From Dactylonectria macrodidyma (lineage: Eukaryota; Ascomycota; Sordariomycetes; Hypocreales; Nectriaceae), in NCBI GenBank assembly GCA_020744425.1, contig JAGMUV010000001.1:3038001-3102000 (forward strand): a stretch of 64,000 bases of DNA, read 5' to 3'. The notes beneath the pieces are model-generated. The model worked only from the letters and a program-made list of their open reading frames with translations, ran no database searches and had not been told where the DNA came from. Below are positions 10,381-21,545 of this stretch, piece after piece. Numbering within the stretch: position 1 is the first letter of the stretch; every line of letters begins with the position of its first letter. Made by a program: the position numbers and the translations under genes.

Positions 10381-11845
10381 CGCAGCGATGATGTTATGAT
10401 GGCGCAGACATGAACGCTGGGCTTTGGACGATATCAAGTTGTGTAAGTCGCAATAGAACATGTGATATATGCGTCTCTCAACTTTGGCAACCAATGCCCC
10501 GGAGAATATCGTCCGGTCAACACGTTCGGCTTAAAGAAAATCTCGCAATCCGTTAGCTATTCGTGCAGATAGGTTGCTAGTCTGGCACTTTTTACTGGGT
10601 TCCAGCCTCTACTAGAACCTTTGAGCCAATAATCGGCTTCTGAATGTCAATAGATAGCCCGTCTATTATCATGCCCGGCAATCACGTATCATGTGTGGGG
10701 CCAGACTAGCACATCGGTCCAATAATTGGACGGGAAGACATGGTAGGCATTGATTGTCAATTAGATTCTGTCAAAGTTGATGCAAAGTTAATTCAAAGTC
10801 TCCCTCTGTGGATGCATCAATGTGGGAGGCCACTTCATCATAAATTCGTCCTGTCAATGGCAAACCTACCTGCGGCACCGCCTTGTACATAGCCATAAGC
10901 TCTCAGGTCTCATGTCTTTGCGTTTTCAAATGCGTAATATGTGCGACGCTGCCCGCACGCAGTTTGATGAAACAGAAGTGGTGACGGCGACGGTTCGTAT
11001 TACGACATTCTGATATCATCTGGGCGACATGCAGATATAAGTATATATGACGCGTCGATAGAATACCCAGTAGTCCAATTGAGTAGTTCGGAAACTCTCC
11101 GTGTCCCTCACTTCACGCATGCAAACCATTACGCATGGCTCGCGGCCGTTTTCGGCTCCTGGTGAAATGGTCCCGGAAGAAGGATCCAGATCCTATTTTT
11201 AGACTCAATCGATCTCAGTTACGGCATTGCCTCCAGTCCCTAAACTAGTCCGCAGCAAGCATACAAAATCCCAATACGTAGCCTCACAACCCCAACAGGT
11301 ACCAATTTCAGTCCCAGGAGGGCCCAGCGTCAGGTCATAGGACCAAAAATGGCCTCACTCAATCGAAGCCAGTGTGTGCAACATATTGCTTCATGGAGGA
11401 GGTGGCGTTTCCATTAGGCTATCGGGTTCGGACGGTCCCACGAGCTGGAGAAGGCGATTCAGCAAATGCAATCTCGGTCCTGCAACGGCACGGTCCTGCA
11501 GAGGAGCATAGTGTCCAACAACAAGCGTGTCCCAGGCGGAACAGAGTCAGGTCGTTTCGAGCCGCATTAAAGTTCGGATCAAAGTCAAAAACAGGGACGG
11601 GTATTCTACTTGTAAAATGCTGCTGTTTGTACAGTATGTATTACGCATTCTAAGGTGTGGACATAATGACGAGCCGCGTGCGGGAATGGGCGTCCTTGTT
11701 TTGTCTCCTGAGGCCCAGAGTTGTAGCGGTTGCTGAGGCGAATCCGCCTAGGAGTGCAAGATACACAAATCCAGAGCTTCTCAACACCAGGTGCTACCGG
11801 GAGGACAGACGGATCCCATGAATCCCATGGGAAACGGGCATCACA
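10381..11845. other. Intergenic, no supported gene
   Basis: Short frames only (for example 11372-11653), none with recognisable motifs. The last few hundred bases may be a decayed upstream part of the helicase relic that follows, but I could not recover motifs there. Confidence 0.3.
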
Positions 11846-12660
11846 GTGGTGACGCCGCTGAATAGAAATCGGTGGAACCTGAATATGGAGTGTACGGTAT
11901 CTTTTCAGAGGCAGCACCAAGCAACACTGCGGATCTTCATATCAGAGTACAAGTGGAAAGACGGCCAGCTAACCGAGGAAGAAGCCATCATGATCCCCAA
12001 CCAGGGAGACGACAGTTCGATACCAGTGCCGGCCATCTTCATGTTCGTACCCGGAATGCCCGTCGTCGTGAACCACAACACCCACCAGGGCTTGAAGCTC
12101 GTCAACAGCGCCAGCTACACGGCGGCGGAGGTCATACTTGATAAGGCGTACCCAGGCCATCGGATCTCGACAGATGTGAATCTCCACTTTGGGCCGCCTG
12201 CCGGGCTCGTGCTGGCGTCCGACACGACGAATGAGTTCCACTTTGTCGGGATGCCGCCCAGAACCATACTCCTGACGCCGATGAGCATCAAGATAGAATG
12301 CCAGCGGAAACGGCCATGCCAACTGAGCGACGTCACCCGAAAAGGTTTGCCATGTGCAGCAGCCTTCGCATGCACTGACTATAAAGTGCAGGGCCGAACG
12401 TTGGAGCGCGTGGCCCTAGAGTTGTGCGGGACGAGGATGACAAACATAGGCGGCCAGATGGTCCCGTCGCAGTGCGACACATACAGTCTATACGTGCAGC
12501 TATCTCGCTGTCCATCATTAGATGGCATCATGCTCGTATCAAAGGTGTGGGAAAGAGACCTGGTTGGCAACACGGTCCTGAGGACATGGCTGTCGCAGAG
12601 GGTAGACTGGAAGAGTTGAGCCGCAAGACCATCAAGGAAGCTGCAAACCTGGCTCAATGA
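11846..12660 (+). pseudogene. Pif1/Helitron-type helicase C-terminal relic, frameshifted near its end
   Basis: About 250 residues read from TPLNRNRWNLN through MPVVVNHNTHQGLKLVN, HFGPPAGLVLASD and TDYKVQGRTLERVALEL to SLYVQLSRCPSLDGIMLVSK. The DYKVQGRTL...YVQLSR pair corresponds to the last motifs (V/VI) of Pif1-family superfamily 1 helicases, as found in Helitron-type proteins and related fungal repeats. The N-terminal Walker motifs are absent. After GNTV near 12580 the frame shifts by one base, and the expected tail (EDMAVAEGRLEELSRKTIKE) continues in another frame to a stop at 12660. No methionine start is present. A relative lies at 21995-22486 on the other strand. Confidence 0.7.
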
Positions 12661-13043
12661 AGAGCAAAGCCTTCAGAAAAAAAATCGAGGGTGGGGCATA
12701 AGACCTCTCGTCACTTCGTTCCTCGTTCCTCAAGGCATAAGTTATGATCTGAACCAATATACTCTTGTCTCCAATACTTATTACAACTGTCGCTATCTAT
12801 TGATCTATATCTTACCTTATGAATCGTTGTTGTAGATTTGCAGGGAATTTTAGCTTACTTTCAAACTGCGTCAGTCATATCACCAGTCCCCACGCAACAC
12901 CCGCCTAACACTGACCCTAACCGTTACGGCCCAATTCGCGTCCAGGATGCGAGAATCCGTATCGCCAAGGATGACTACCATCGACGAGCTGATCAAGCTG
13001 ACGAAGAAAGACGTATCCAGAGAAAAAAGAGTCAGTTGACGAA
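12661..13043. other. Gap between helicase relic and unknown frame
   Basis: No feature is recognised. There may be decayed sequence of the same mobile element. Confidence 0.3.
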
Positions 13044-13457
13044 GTGAAATACATCCGCCGGTGGATGAGGACTGTACGAAGTCTCCTACGGGCTGGCTTA
13101 AGTGCTCTCAAAGGTGCTGAAGCTAGTAGTGGTTGCTGGGCAAAAAGAGAACTCCAGAAGCTGTTGTCTTCTAATGAAGTTATGAGCAAGCAATATGCCC
13201 TTATTCGCGGGCTTCGAGAGAAGTTTGGAGTCACATTTGCAGGCGCAACTGCAGTCACGTGGCCCCCCGACTATGACAGAGAGACTGTCAATTCTGCGGT
13301 CAAATTCATCGGTCTGGAAGAACGGGAACGCCGTGCGGCTCGCAACTTGCTGACATTAGAAGCTGACGGCTTGGAAATCACAGCTGAAGACTGTACTGAA
13401 GTTAGTCAGGACGAATTTACAGTGCCAAAAGAGGAAGAAGGTGAGTTGTCAACATGA
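13044..13457 (+). pseudogene. Unidentified coding-like frame, no ATG
   Basis: An open frame of about 137 codons begins at a GTG and reads like a real protein: alternating charged and hydrophobic residues, VKYIRRWMRTVRSLLRAGLS, then QYALIRGLREKFGVTFAG and LEERERRAARNLLTLEADG, with an acidic tail. It is probably largely helical. I do not recognise the family. The lack of an ATG and the stops just upstream suggest the 3' part of a broken gene, possibly linked to the helicase relic 400 bp before it. Confidence 0.3.
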
Positions 13458-14914
13458 CTGTTATCACTCTTTGTAAATACATGATTTCGCCCCGGTCAAA
13501 ATTATCGCAGTTACCCTTATAATGAAGTGACCTCGCAGTCCTAAGAAATTGGCGCTGTTCGGAAGTACCGGACTTTTGCGAGTCAAGGGCACCTTTTGCT
13601 AGTCAGTGACGCCCCCGTGGGAGCGGACGCGACCAACACGGGGGGCCCGGATTAGAGGCGCCCACCAGTATCACTCAATTTAGGATGCTTATCTTTATCT
13701 GTAGATAACTTTTTCTTGCTTATATTCACGTTGTTAGGCGATATACAGTAATGGTAGCTGCTGGATCTCTTAGTCTGTTAGCAGGATAGATGTGGCTATC
13801 CACGTGGAGTGACCAACGAAGTTGCTGGCGTTGCTGAGGTTTCGGTACCTAATTTTCCTGCCAGATTACTAGGCGTTTGATGTATATATACATCGATGTT
13901 ATCTTGGCAATCTACCCACTTGAATCTACTTTGATGACGCCGTGATAGAGAGGATAGAAGCTTGACACCGGTCAGGGTAGAATTGGTAGAAGGCACAACT
14001 TTCTATCAATAGTAGATGGTGCATCTACTTTTGGTGGATAGATGTACCGGTAGACCCCTGCTGTTGCGTAGGTTTGCTGCTGAGGCTGGCAAAGAGATCC
14101 TAGCCAGTGAGAACACGGCGCTCCGTAGTCTTAGCGGATTCGATGATGTAGGACGTCATGCGTGCATGGGTCCATCTTTGATATCTTGGCGAAATGCTTG
14201 AACGATGCGAGAGACATCCCATTCCGGCTTTCGCGGGGTTTGGGGTTTGGTACTGGGGGCTTATTGCTTTGGCATTTTTAGTCGCTTTGGGGAATGATAC
14301 TCCAAAGTCGGCGTCACCTGCCGATGCCCCAGGTTGGGCTTCGCACGCTAGATAACCTCACAGTAATGGAAGATTCCGGTGGCTACGGCGGGTCAGAGAT
14401 GTCGGAGCAAAGGCCACCAATGAAAATACCGCGGAGGTTTCTCCGGTGGTATTGAGCTGGGACGCTCCCACCACGTCGATGTGCTGACTCACTGAGACCA
14501 GCGTCGATGAGTCTCCCTTCGCTTCAGCTTCTCCCACTGGCGTAGGTCTGGACGGAGTATACATAACTATCTCTCAGGCAGTAATGGTGGAAGATTCCTA
14601 CTCGTAAGGCTTTCGCAGAAAGCTGTATCGGTTTCCAAAGGCAATGCTATTGAGCCGTATGTTGAGACCGTATGACTGAGATGGTCCGATATGCTGGTAG
14701 CTGGGATGTGGATTCTATGTAAGGAACTGTGTTCCTCTCAGACATATGCAACCTAGATCTTTCAACTTAACCTGCAAGCTTTTTGCTTCATCACAGTAGA
14801 CATAGCTAAGTAAAGGAATTTCGTTATCCATGTTAGTATTCTCACTAGTTACATTCTATTAACAAACAATGCAGACCTATAGTATAGCTCGGCTTATTCA
14901 TGGTAATTTTCTCA
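13458..14914. other. Intergenic, no supported gene
   Basis: Nothing is recognisable on either strand apart from short frames. 13620-13670 is a GC-rich island. Confidence 0.3.
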
Positions 14915-15552
14915 CTAATTCACTTTTTTCCCATGCCTCTTGTGTGGTCTGGGAACAGTCCTTACTGCCACAACGCAATTCTGTCGCGTCTCCGCAACGA
15001 CGTGCCCAACCATGCCCTCGCCAAACGAACACTCGTCGGCGACCTCCTCAGTTTCACGCACGTCGCACTCAACGAACTGCTCCGGGCCGCCCATGCATCG
15101 GCACGGTGGGCGTATGTGCCCTGAACCTTGGTCGACTGCACGGAGCCCGTGCGGTCCAGATTGTAATCGATTGTCGTCTGCAGCACGTAGTGCAACCGGT
15201 CGCTCCCCTGAGGGAGGACTACGGTGCCGGCCGGGCTTGCCAACAGTGACTCGTTGTTTAGGGTGGCGTCGATTCTGACGAGGAATACCTGCCCCGCGGG
15301 CGCCCGGGCGAAGACAAGGACGCCATCCCCGTGTTCCCACGGCTCGGATGAGCGCACAGCGTACTCAGCAAAATCACCTGGCTTGTAGTTGAGTCCCTGA
15401 AGTGCTGAGGTAGCGAAGGCTTTGGCGGTGTCTAAAGCGCTATGCGTACCGAGGACATAGACAGAGCGCGTAGCACCCGAAGGGTCTTCGTGGTAGTCAA
15501 TTAGGGTGAGGACGGTGTGGTAAAGGAGCTCCGGGACGCCGTTAGCCATCAT
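14915..15552 (-). pseudogene. Two-repeat fungal protein of unknown function, frameshifted in the second repeat
   Basis: From the tandem ATGs at 15552/15549 the frame reads MANGVPELLYHTVLTLIDYH. It then shows two copies of a unit of about 80 residues. Repeat 1 is TLIDYHEDPSGATRSVYVLG, GTHSALDTAKAFA, DFAEYAV, and EPWEHGDGVLVFARAPAGQ. Repeat 2 is TTIDYNLDRTGSVQSTKVQG, GTYAHRADAWAA, then FVECDV and FGEGMVGHVVAETRQN. Between AWAA and FVECDV, near 15080-15100, the reading frame changes by one base and some residues seem to be missing, so the second repeat is broken. I know of fungal hypothetical proteins with this layout but no function. The last codons to 14915 may be non-native or an unspliced intron (a GTAAGG follows VVAV). 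An upstream exon is possible. Confidence 0.6.
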
Positions 15553-15883
15553 CGCGAGTGTCAGTGGAACGCTTCCTGAGTAAATCGTGTTCAATGCCTA
15601 TGATAAATAAAAGTGCCTGTCAATGTACTAAGATGAGGAAGAACGGGAGAGGAAGAGGATATTAGGTGTTATATGAGATGCCGCTTAATTCTGAGCCGAC
15701 TGTTATGTGACCGGCCATATCATGTTTGTTCACATGCAGGTTATCAAGTTGCGGCCCAACCTTGTCATATGGTGGCGAGATGTTCCGAGGCGTGATCGTG
15801 AAAAAAGCTTAATCAGGTGAGGCGGTGGTACGGATATGCCGTACCCTCAAATGCTTGGTGGTCAGGACAGGTGTTGACTTTAG
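15553..15883. other. Upstream region of the two-repeat gene
   Basis: Probably promoter sequence for the - strand gene; no motif can be assigned. Confidence 0.3.
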
Positions 15884-16168
15884 GAGGGAGAGAATGCTCC
15901 GCGGCATCCCGCATCATCTAAAGGGGCACTTCAAGCCGCACTTGATGCTGCTAAGGACGTCACTGGCGATGACCTCTACGAACGGCTCAATCTCGTCCTG
16001 CACGACGTGCTGGTGGTGATACGTCAAACCAGTCAGATCAGTTGGCAGCTCAGACAAGACGCCCTAGCGACATCGCCTCCAAAACTAGCTTCCGTTCAAA
16101 AGGTAATCCTACATCGAGATCGGAAAATAGATTATACAACACCACCAGTAGGAAGAGCTGGTTTATGA
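15884..16168 (+). pseudogene. Unidentified coding-like frame, no ATG
   Basis: A stretch of 94 sense codons opens after a TAG and contains KGALQAALDAAKDVTGDDLY followed by ERLNLVLHDVLVVIRQTSQ, which is strongly helical and protein-like. There is no ATG. I do not recognise it; coiled-coil N-terminal segments of fungal retroelement or hypothetical proteins look similar. It is probably a broken gene or exon. Confidence 0.25.
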
Positions 16169-17167
16169 TCCCTGCCCCGCGCAACCTACATCGGATCGAG
16201 CTGGGGCTACGTAGCTCAGCTATCTACAGTGAGGCATGGGATGAGCGCATTAAATTACGACTCAGTATTGATAATGATACGCGCAGGGATTCATGGTATA
16301 TTATGGTCGACAATCTAATGAGGAGGTGGCTGCGAAGCACTCATTATACCATCATCACGTTGTGATAGACGACTCGTCGTGAACGGCAAAATGACGCCAT
16401 CCATTGTCACGCCGGACAAACCCCCGCCCCAAACCAGCCGGTCATCATCAGCCACGTTTATTTCTCAGCCAATTTTGCTTAAAATTACAAAATTAAAACA
16501 CAAATTGATTAAAAAGCTCTCCTCAATAGTCGGTGACTTTTCCTTCAGTCAGCTTTTAGTTCTTTTCATTTGCAACACGACTACTTTGGGAGCGATTGCG
16601 GCGATCCCTCCATATCTTGGGTGGAACTCCATAGAGGCGCGCTGAGGGGTGGAGACCAATTAAATATGGATCCTCTTCAGCTGTGCGTAGAGTATACTCG
16701 CGATCTGTTTCTTGATATGACTTGGTGAAAATTTGAAGTCGAAATACTAGGAACTGCGGTTATGAGGGCTGAGTTTCTCTCAATGTGATGACGCAGGTGA
16801 GATGTGTGGGGGTGTCCGGTATGACGGTGGATGGCGTTAAAGGGTAGTATTCGGGTTGATTCAGATGATGATCTAGATCAGAACGGAATGGAATATTGCC
16901 CCCTTTAAGCTATGTAGCTATTGCTGCAGCTGCTACAGCTGTTGGCCCGACATCATCTCCGCTATCCTGCTAAGCTGATATCATAACAGGATAGTGTGTT
17001 AACCTGATATCAGCATAATTTATCATCTCAGATGCTGAGGGGAGAGCCTCAGATTGACTTGCGCTACAGTATCAATATTGAACAAGTTGACGAGTCTACC
17101 GAGTCCGAGGCATACCATCTGTAAGTACACCTCACAAACCGTTGATCGAAGCGGCAAGGCTGACACT
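16169..17167. other. Intergenic, no supported gene
   Basis: Short frames only. A small inverted motif (CCTGCTAAGCTGATATCA...TGATATCAGCATAA) occurs near 16970-17020. Confidence 0.3.
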
Positions 17168-17384
17168 TGTTGCATCGGATAGGATGGGTGCATTGTGATG
17201 TGAATAGCAGCTCTTCATTTCTAGCTATTTGAAGGGCTTAAAGCAGCCCTTATATCCATGGAGGAAAGACGGTCTCATGACCTAAGTCAGGGATCCGAAC
17301 CTTCAGGGGCTCGAGCCTGTGGCCTGTTATGAGGGCATAAAAAAGCAAACATGATCCTAGAATCTGATGATAGTTGTGGCAACA
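17168..17384 (+). mobile_element. 217-bp solo-LTR-like repeat, copy B
   Basis: Same family and orientation as 9290-9504. It starts TGTTGCATCGG and ends GTGGCAACA, with TGTTGC and GCAACA as inverted ends, as is common for LTRs. No clear target duplication flanks it (ACACT on the left, TTTTA on the right). Confidence 0.6.
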
Positions 17385-17880
17385 TTTTACAGCGATGTTC
17401 ACATTGCAGACGAGCATGACCTCCCCTCCGTCGAGAACAGCGACGAAAGATTCAACAACTCTGAGCCTGCTGTGCTCTCCTATACTTGGGCACTCACCGA
17501 GAATCAGGGCCTCGGTGCTGAAGGTTTCAACATCTCTACTATGACTATCTGGAGGATCTTATCAAAAGCTGGATTCCAAAAGGCCAAGCTGACGAGAAAG
17601 CCGGTCACCCCAGTGGGCTAAGCAAGCTCGGCGCTGTGAAGGGTCGGATCGAACCACTAACCAAGTTTCTCCTATACAAGGAGGCATCTCATAATTGCAA
17701 AGCTTATGTGTTTAGTCTCATTCCCGATGTCTTACAACTAATACTGCTAATTAAGGTGTCTTATGAGCGTCATTGCCCCAGCTACGCTCCCACCAAGGCC
17801 ATTCTTCAAGCACCAGCGGGTCCTTTTAACAGCGCCGCGGCTGTGGAGGGTCTCCAGGGTTGTAATTAGTTACTCCCTAG
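17385..17880 (+). pseudogene. Tc1/mariner transposase relic, helix-turn-helix portion
   Basis: The frame includes GFNISTMTIWRILSKAGF followed by QKAKLTRKP, the second helix-turn-helix and linker typical of fungal Tc1/mariner transposases. A stop follows soon after, and the later sequence to about 17870 is only weakly similar. No DDE domain is present here. A solo-LTR-like repeat directly adjoins its 5' side. Confidence 0.55.
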
Positions 17881-18925
17881 TATAGTTAGTTATTGGAAAA
17901 CTAATTCTAATAGATTTCCTCGTCTAATAGGTTTGTCCTTAATGATCTTTGGTAGTAAATTCGCGCTCGCAGTATTTCGCTTTGCGCGGAAAGTTTCCGC
18001 TGAGCAACCCAGCCATCGGAGTAATCCGTTCACGAAACCACCATGTTATTGTTGTCCCAACATTCTAAGAGACGTAGAGGATGGAGAGGGACAAGGAAGC
18101 ATCTGCTTTCCCTCCCCCCCCCTTACTTCTCCCAAAGAATCACAGTTTTAAATGGTGGAAGGGGAAGAGCTGAGAGACTGTGAGGGAGACTGTGAGAGAT
18201 GGATGAGAAATGAGAATCGACAGACAGGCGTGCAAAGGAAATCAATCGCCCTGCGCCACGACATTGGCGGGCCATTGGTTCAGGGGGGAATGACGGCGAT
18301 GGGCCGGCTTTTGGCCCCACCCTGCTGAATCGCATGCATTTGCTGCTCGTACCCGCACAGTGTAGAAAATACTCAACTGCTTTCATCACCCACTTAACTC
18401 ATCAGTGTGAAGTGGGTGTGTGAGTGACGCCACCGGGGAGGCAACGACTAGTCCCCCTGGCTGGTATTAAGGAGGGCAGACAGCCAAGTGGGATTCTCCA
18501 CTGTAACCTTGGACTTGCATGCAGGCGCTTTCACGCACTGTATTTCGGTTCCGAGACCTATACCCGGTCGCAATAGTGACAGCATCATGAATCCGACCAC
18601 ACAAGGCCAAAGCGCTCGAGGGACGAGAGAGCGGCGCCATTGTGGTTTCCCACGCCAGCTGCACTTCACTGGTTCGGCCGTCTATCTTTTTTTCTTTTTT
18701 TCTTTTTTTTTGTCCGGTCGCTGCAGCGCGCGCTGCTTTCTCTTCGTTCCCAGGACTGAACTGCGCTGCTGTGCTGCAATCGCGCCCCCCCCCCCCCAGC
18801 GCAGTGCACTCTTAGGAGCGAAAGTTTCTGCTCCGTTGACTCTTTTGCCTCCCCTCCATCCTCGTTTCGTACTCCCACCCCCACTCAACCAACTTCCACA
18901 ACCTTGCGCCCCAGCTATCCCGTAA
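17881..18925 (+). promoter_or_regulatory. Upstream region of the ATF1-like copy with pyrimidine and poly-C tracts
   Basis: There is no coding evidence. A CT tract (18687-18712, T runs broken by single C) and a run of about 14 C near 18786-18799 lie ahead of the bZIP copy, as in many fungal promoters. The region may have been duplicated together with the gene. Confidence 0.4.
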
Positions 18926-19166
18926 AGTGCGGTAAGACTACAATTCACCATCGATGCCCACAGTACTCCGGGAGATCAACGGTACGTAGGTCGACTTAAA
19001 GGCCCTGCGCAATTCTCTAGCGTAATAAGTACTGTAATGTAGATCCCTAAGTAGCCGCGACTTCTTGTATCATAGAAAATAGGTGGGGTACTTAAGTTTT
19101 CAATTTTTTACACTCTCTGCTTGGCTCAAATCCCTGCTACTAGCGTAAGCGTAGTCTTACCGCACT
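18926..19166. mobile_element. 241-bp MITE with 16-bp perfect TIRs and TAA target duplication (PIF/Harbinger-like)
   Basis: The left end AGTGCGGTAAGACTAC (18926-18941) is the exact reverse complement of the right end GTAGTCTTACCGCACT (19151-19166). TAA flanks both sides (18923-18925 and 19167-19169). A 3-bp TWA duplication is characteristic of PIF/Harbinger elements. The interior has no coding capacity. It sits 200 bp upstream of the readable part of the ATF1-like gene. Confidence 0.75.
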
Positions 19167-19364
19167 TAAAGGGATAATACAACATCGTCATCATGAGGAC
19201 TTCAACATCTGACGCCTCCTCAGCTAGAGGTGAGTCAAAGCAGTCAAAGAAATCTCCCCCTGACCAGATGAGCCTCCAACCCCCTCCACCCCATTCTCCC
19301 GTCTTGGTTTCTCCTCTATGACGCATCATCGTCATCGCTTCCCGTTATCCCCATCTACCTACCG

Positions 19365-20851
19365 TTGCCGTCTCGTCCCCGTTCCCGTCTCCGTTCCTGC
19401 CCTGTACCTCCGTCCTCATCGCCCGTCTCCGTCAATATCGTCGTGAAGCCAGAGGCCGCGTCCACTGCCGAAGCCGCCAAACCGCTTGCGCCTCCTCGGC
19501 CCGGTCAACAACAAGGTACCGACACTGCTGAATACTTCGCGGCCACGGTCGGCGGATCTCAGTCTGGAGCCCAATCCCTTCGAGCAGTCCTTCGGGGGGG
19601 CGCCCCAGAAACACCAGGAGGCACCAAGTTGCCGTCGGTCGCCGCCTTGACGTCCCACTCGTCCCTCTTCCCCGGCCCTAAAGCAACACCATTCAACTGG
19701 GGTGGAGTTTCGCTGCAGACTGGCCCTCTGAGCCCTGCCATGCTTTCTGGTCCTGCCAATGACTACTTTGGTGATACGCATCATCTGCGCGGCGGTTTTC
19801 CTACGCCTAACGAATCTTCCTTGAGGGCGGGCCTGACTCCGGGCAGCGGGTCTATGTTCCCTGCGCCCAGTCCCAACTCCCAAGCCCTCTTTGCTCACCT
19901 TGCCAGTGGAGGGACGACGCGTAGCATCATCGATTTCCATCGCACTGCTATGAGCGCGGCTGCCAGGAGAGAGAAAACAAACGGTGTTCAGCGACAGTCC
20001 GGACAATCCCAACAGGCTCCGCCACAGCAACAGCAAGCAGTCACGTCTCAACCCCAATGGATCCCCAACGGTCCCGTGGTAGCCAAGTCCGAGACGAAGC
20101 CCGTGTCCGGTCCCTTTGACCCTCACGCTAACGACGCCGCCAACGGCCTTTTCATGCATGCCCAAGGCAGGACCGAGACCCAATCGACGAACCAGTTTGC
20201 TGTCACTTCGAGCGCAACTAGCCATGCACTCCCATCCCCCGTTGTGCCCCGGAATATGGACATCTCACCGCAGAATAGTCGAAGAAAGGCCGATGAGGCT
20301 CCCGCAAAGGCACCACCGAACAAGAAGTCCAAGGCCAATAGCGGAGCTGTCGCTGTGGCTGAAGACATGGATATATCTGATGACGAGTTTAATATGAATT
20401 ATGATAAAAATGGAACCAAAACCATGACGACGGATGAGGAGAAACGCAAGAACTTACTTGAACGAAACCGGTATGTTTTACTCGAAAATCTAATATCTAA
20501 TTATGTTGAACTATGGAGATACTGACATGTCACAGTGTTGCTACCCTGAAGTGCCGTAAAAGAAAAAAGCAGTGGCTTGCCAACCTGCAGACCAACGTGA
20601 AGATGTTCAACACCGAAAACGATACTCTGACTTCGCAGATCACGCAGCTGAGAGAAAAAGTGGTCAACTTGAAGACACTTCTTCTCGCACACAAGGACTG
20701 CCCAGTTACGCAACAGCAAGATCTCCACAGGGCCTTCATGTCGCAGGCGGTCGAACCCTTCAACCCCCAAATGAACCCCTATGGCATGGGTGCACCCATG
20801 CCCAATCAACCCGTCATGGCTGGCCAGGGTGTTCAACGGCATTTCTCATAG
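19365..20851 (+). pseudogene. ATF1/AtfA-type bZIP transcription factor copy with compensating frameshifts and no in-frame ATG
   Basis: Two exons (19365-20470, 20536-20851) are joined by a 65-nt intron (GTATGT...CACAG) inside the basic region. The protein follows fungal ATF1/AtfA, the stress-MAPK-linked CREB-like regulator: GAPETPGGTKLPSVAALTS, MLSGPANDYFGDTHHLRGGF, SGGTTRSIIDFHRTAMSA, then basic region NRVATLKCRKRKKQW (N-x7-R), a leucine zipper, and the conserved tail AHKDCPVTQQQ with VMAGQGVQRHFS. The conserved block SLEPNPFEQSFGG is present in the DNA at about 19556-19602 but one frame off. An apparent 2-base loss before it and a 1-base loss in the G run after it restore the frame. A central segment of the family is shortened. 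The frame opens at TTG 19365 with no in-frame ATG; an upstream ATG at 19192 followed by GTGAGT could be a first exon. Likely a decayed paralog. Confidence 0.8.
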
Positions 20852-20983
20852 AACGAGTTGCGATCCGCCGATGACCGAGATGAATTAGTCTCCCTGGGCG
20901 GCAAAATGACTGATGGATGACCTTTTCTTTCCGCAATGAGGGGATGATGGCATCTCCCTAATGGAGGCGACATCCAAGGGTTC

Positions 20984-21022
20984 GAACCGCATGCTCGAAC
21001 CGCATGCTCGAACCGCATGCTC
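20984..21022 (+). repeat. 13-bp tandem repeat, three units
   Basis: GAACCGCATGCTC is repeated three times in perfect succession, with a partial fourth unit, about 130 bp after the bZIP stop codon. Confidence 0.85.
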
Positions 21023-21169
21023 ACACCGCATATACATAAGGGGCCCCGGGATTTCGAACGTTTGAGGGCTTGCCAACCTTTTTCTTTCTAATTTTCACTT
21101 TCGGCCTGTACAACAATTCGCGGCGATGGAACATTCGGAAGGGGATCGGCGTCTGGGGTTCACGGTTAG

Positions 21170-21545
21170 TCGGCGAGCCTTGAGGACAGAAGTGTACAGA
21201 AAAGAGAGAAGTGGACAGGACAGAAGTGGACTGGACATTTGGCTAAAACTGGACATTTGACTAAAAACTAAGTTAGGCGTTTGACTAAAACCGGACGTTT
21301 GACTAAATCGGACATTTGACGAGACTGGACCGCTCTGACAAAGTGTGACCATGGACTAACCTCGGCATGACTGAACAGAATTCGACTGAACAGAAGTGAA
21401 CAGAAGTGAACAGAAGTGAACAGAAGTGAACAGAAGTGAACAGAAGTGAACAGAAGTGAACAGAAGTGAACAGAAGTGAACAGAAGGATAGAAGTGGACT
21501 GGATAGAAGTGGACTGAACAGAGGTGAACTAAAGGACAAAGGTGG
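21170..21545 (+). repeat. Compound minisatellite, including a perfect 10-bp array
   Basis: 21215-21320 carries degenerate units around GGACATTTGACTAAAA. 21388-21486 is a near-perfect array of CAGAAGTGAA, nine full units and a partial one. The flanks hold variants (GAAGTGGACTGGA). Long open frames on the - strand here (LLFTSVHFCS repeated) are by-products of the array. Confidence 0.9.

Noticed and set aside
18488..18925. 145-residue + strand frame upstream of the ATF1-like copy
   Set aside because: It runs through the CT tract and poly-C run typical of promoter DNA and encodes low-complexity sequence.
21388..21486. CRISPR-like repeat array
   Set aside because: Units are contiguous without spacers, and the genome is eukaryotic; it is a minisatellite.
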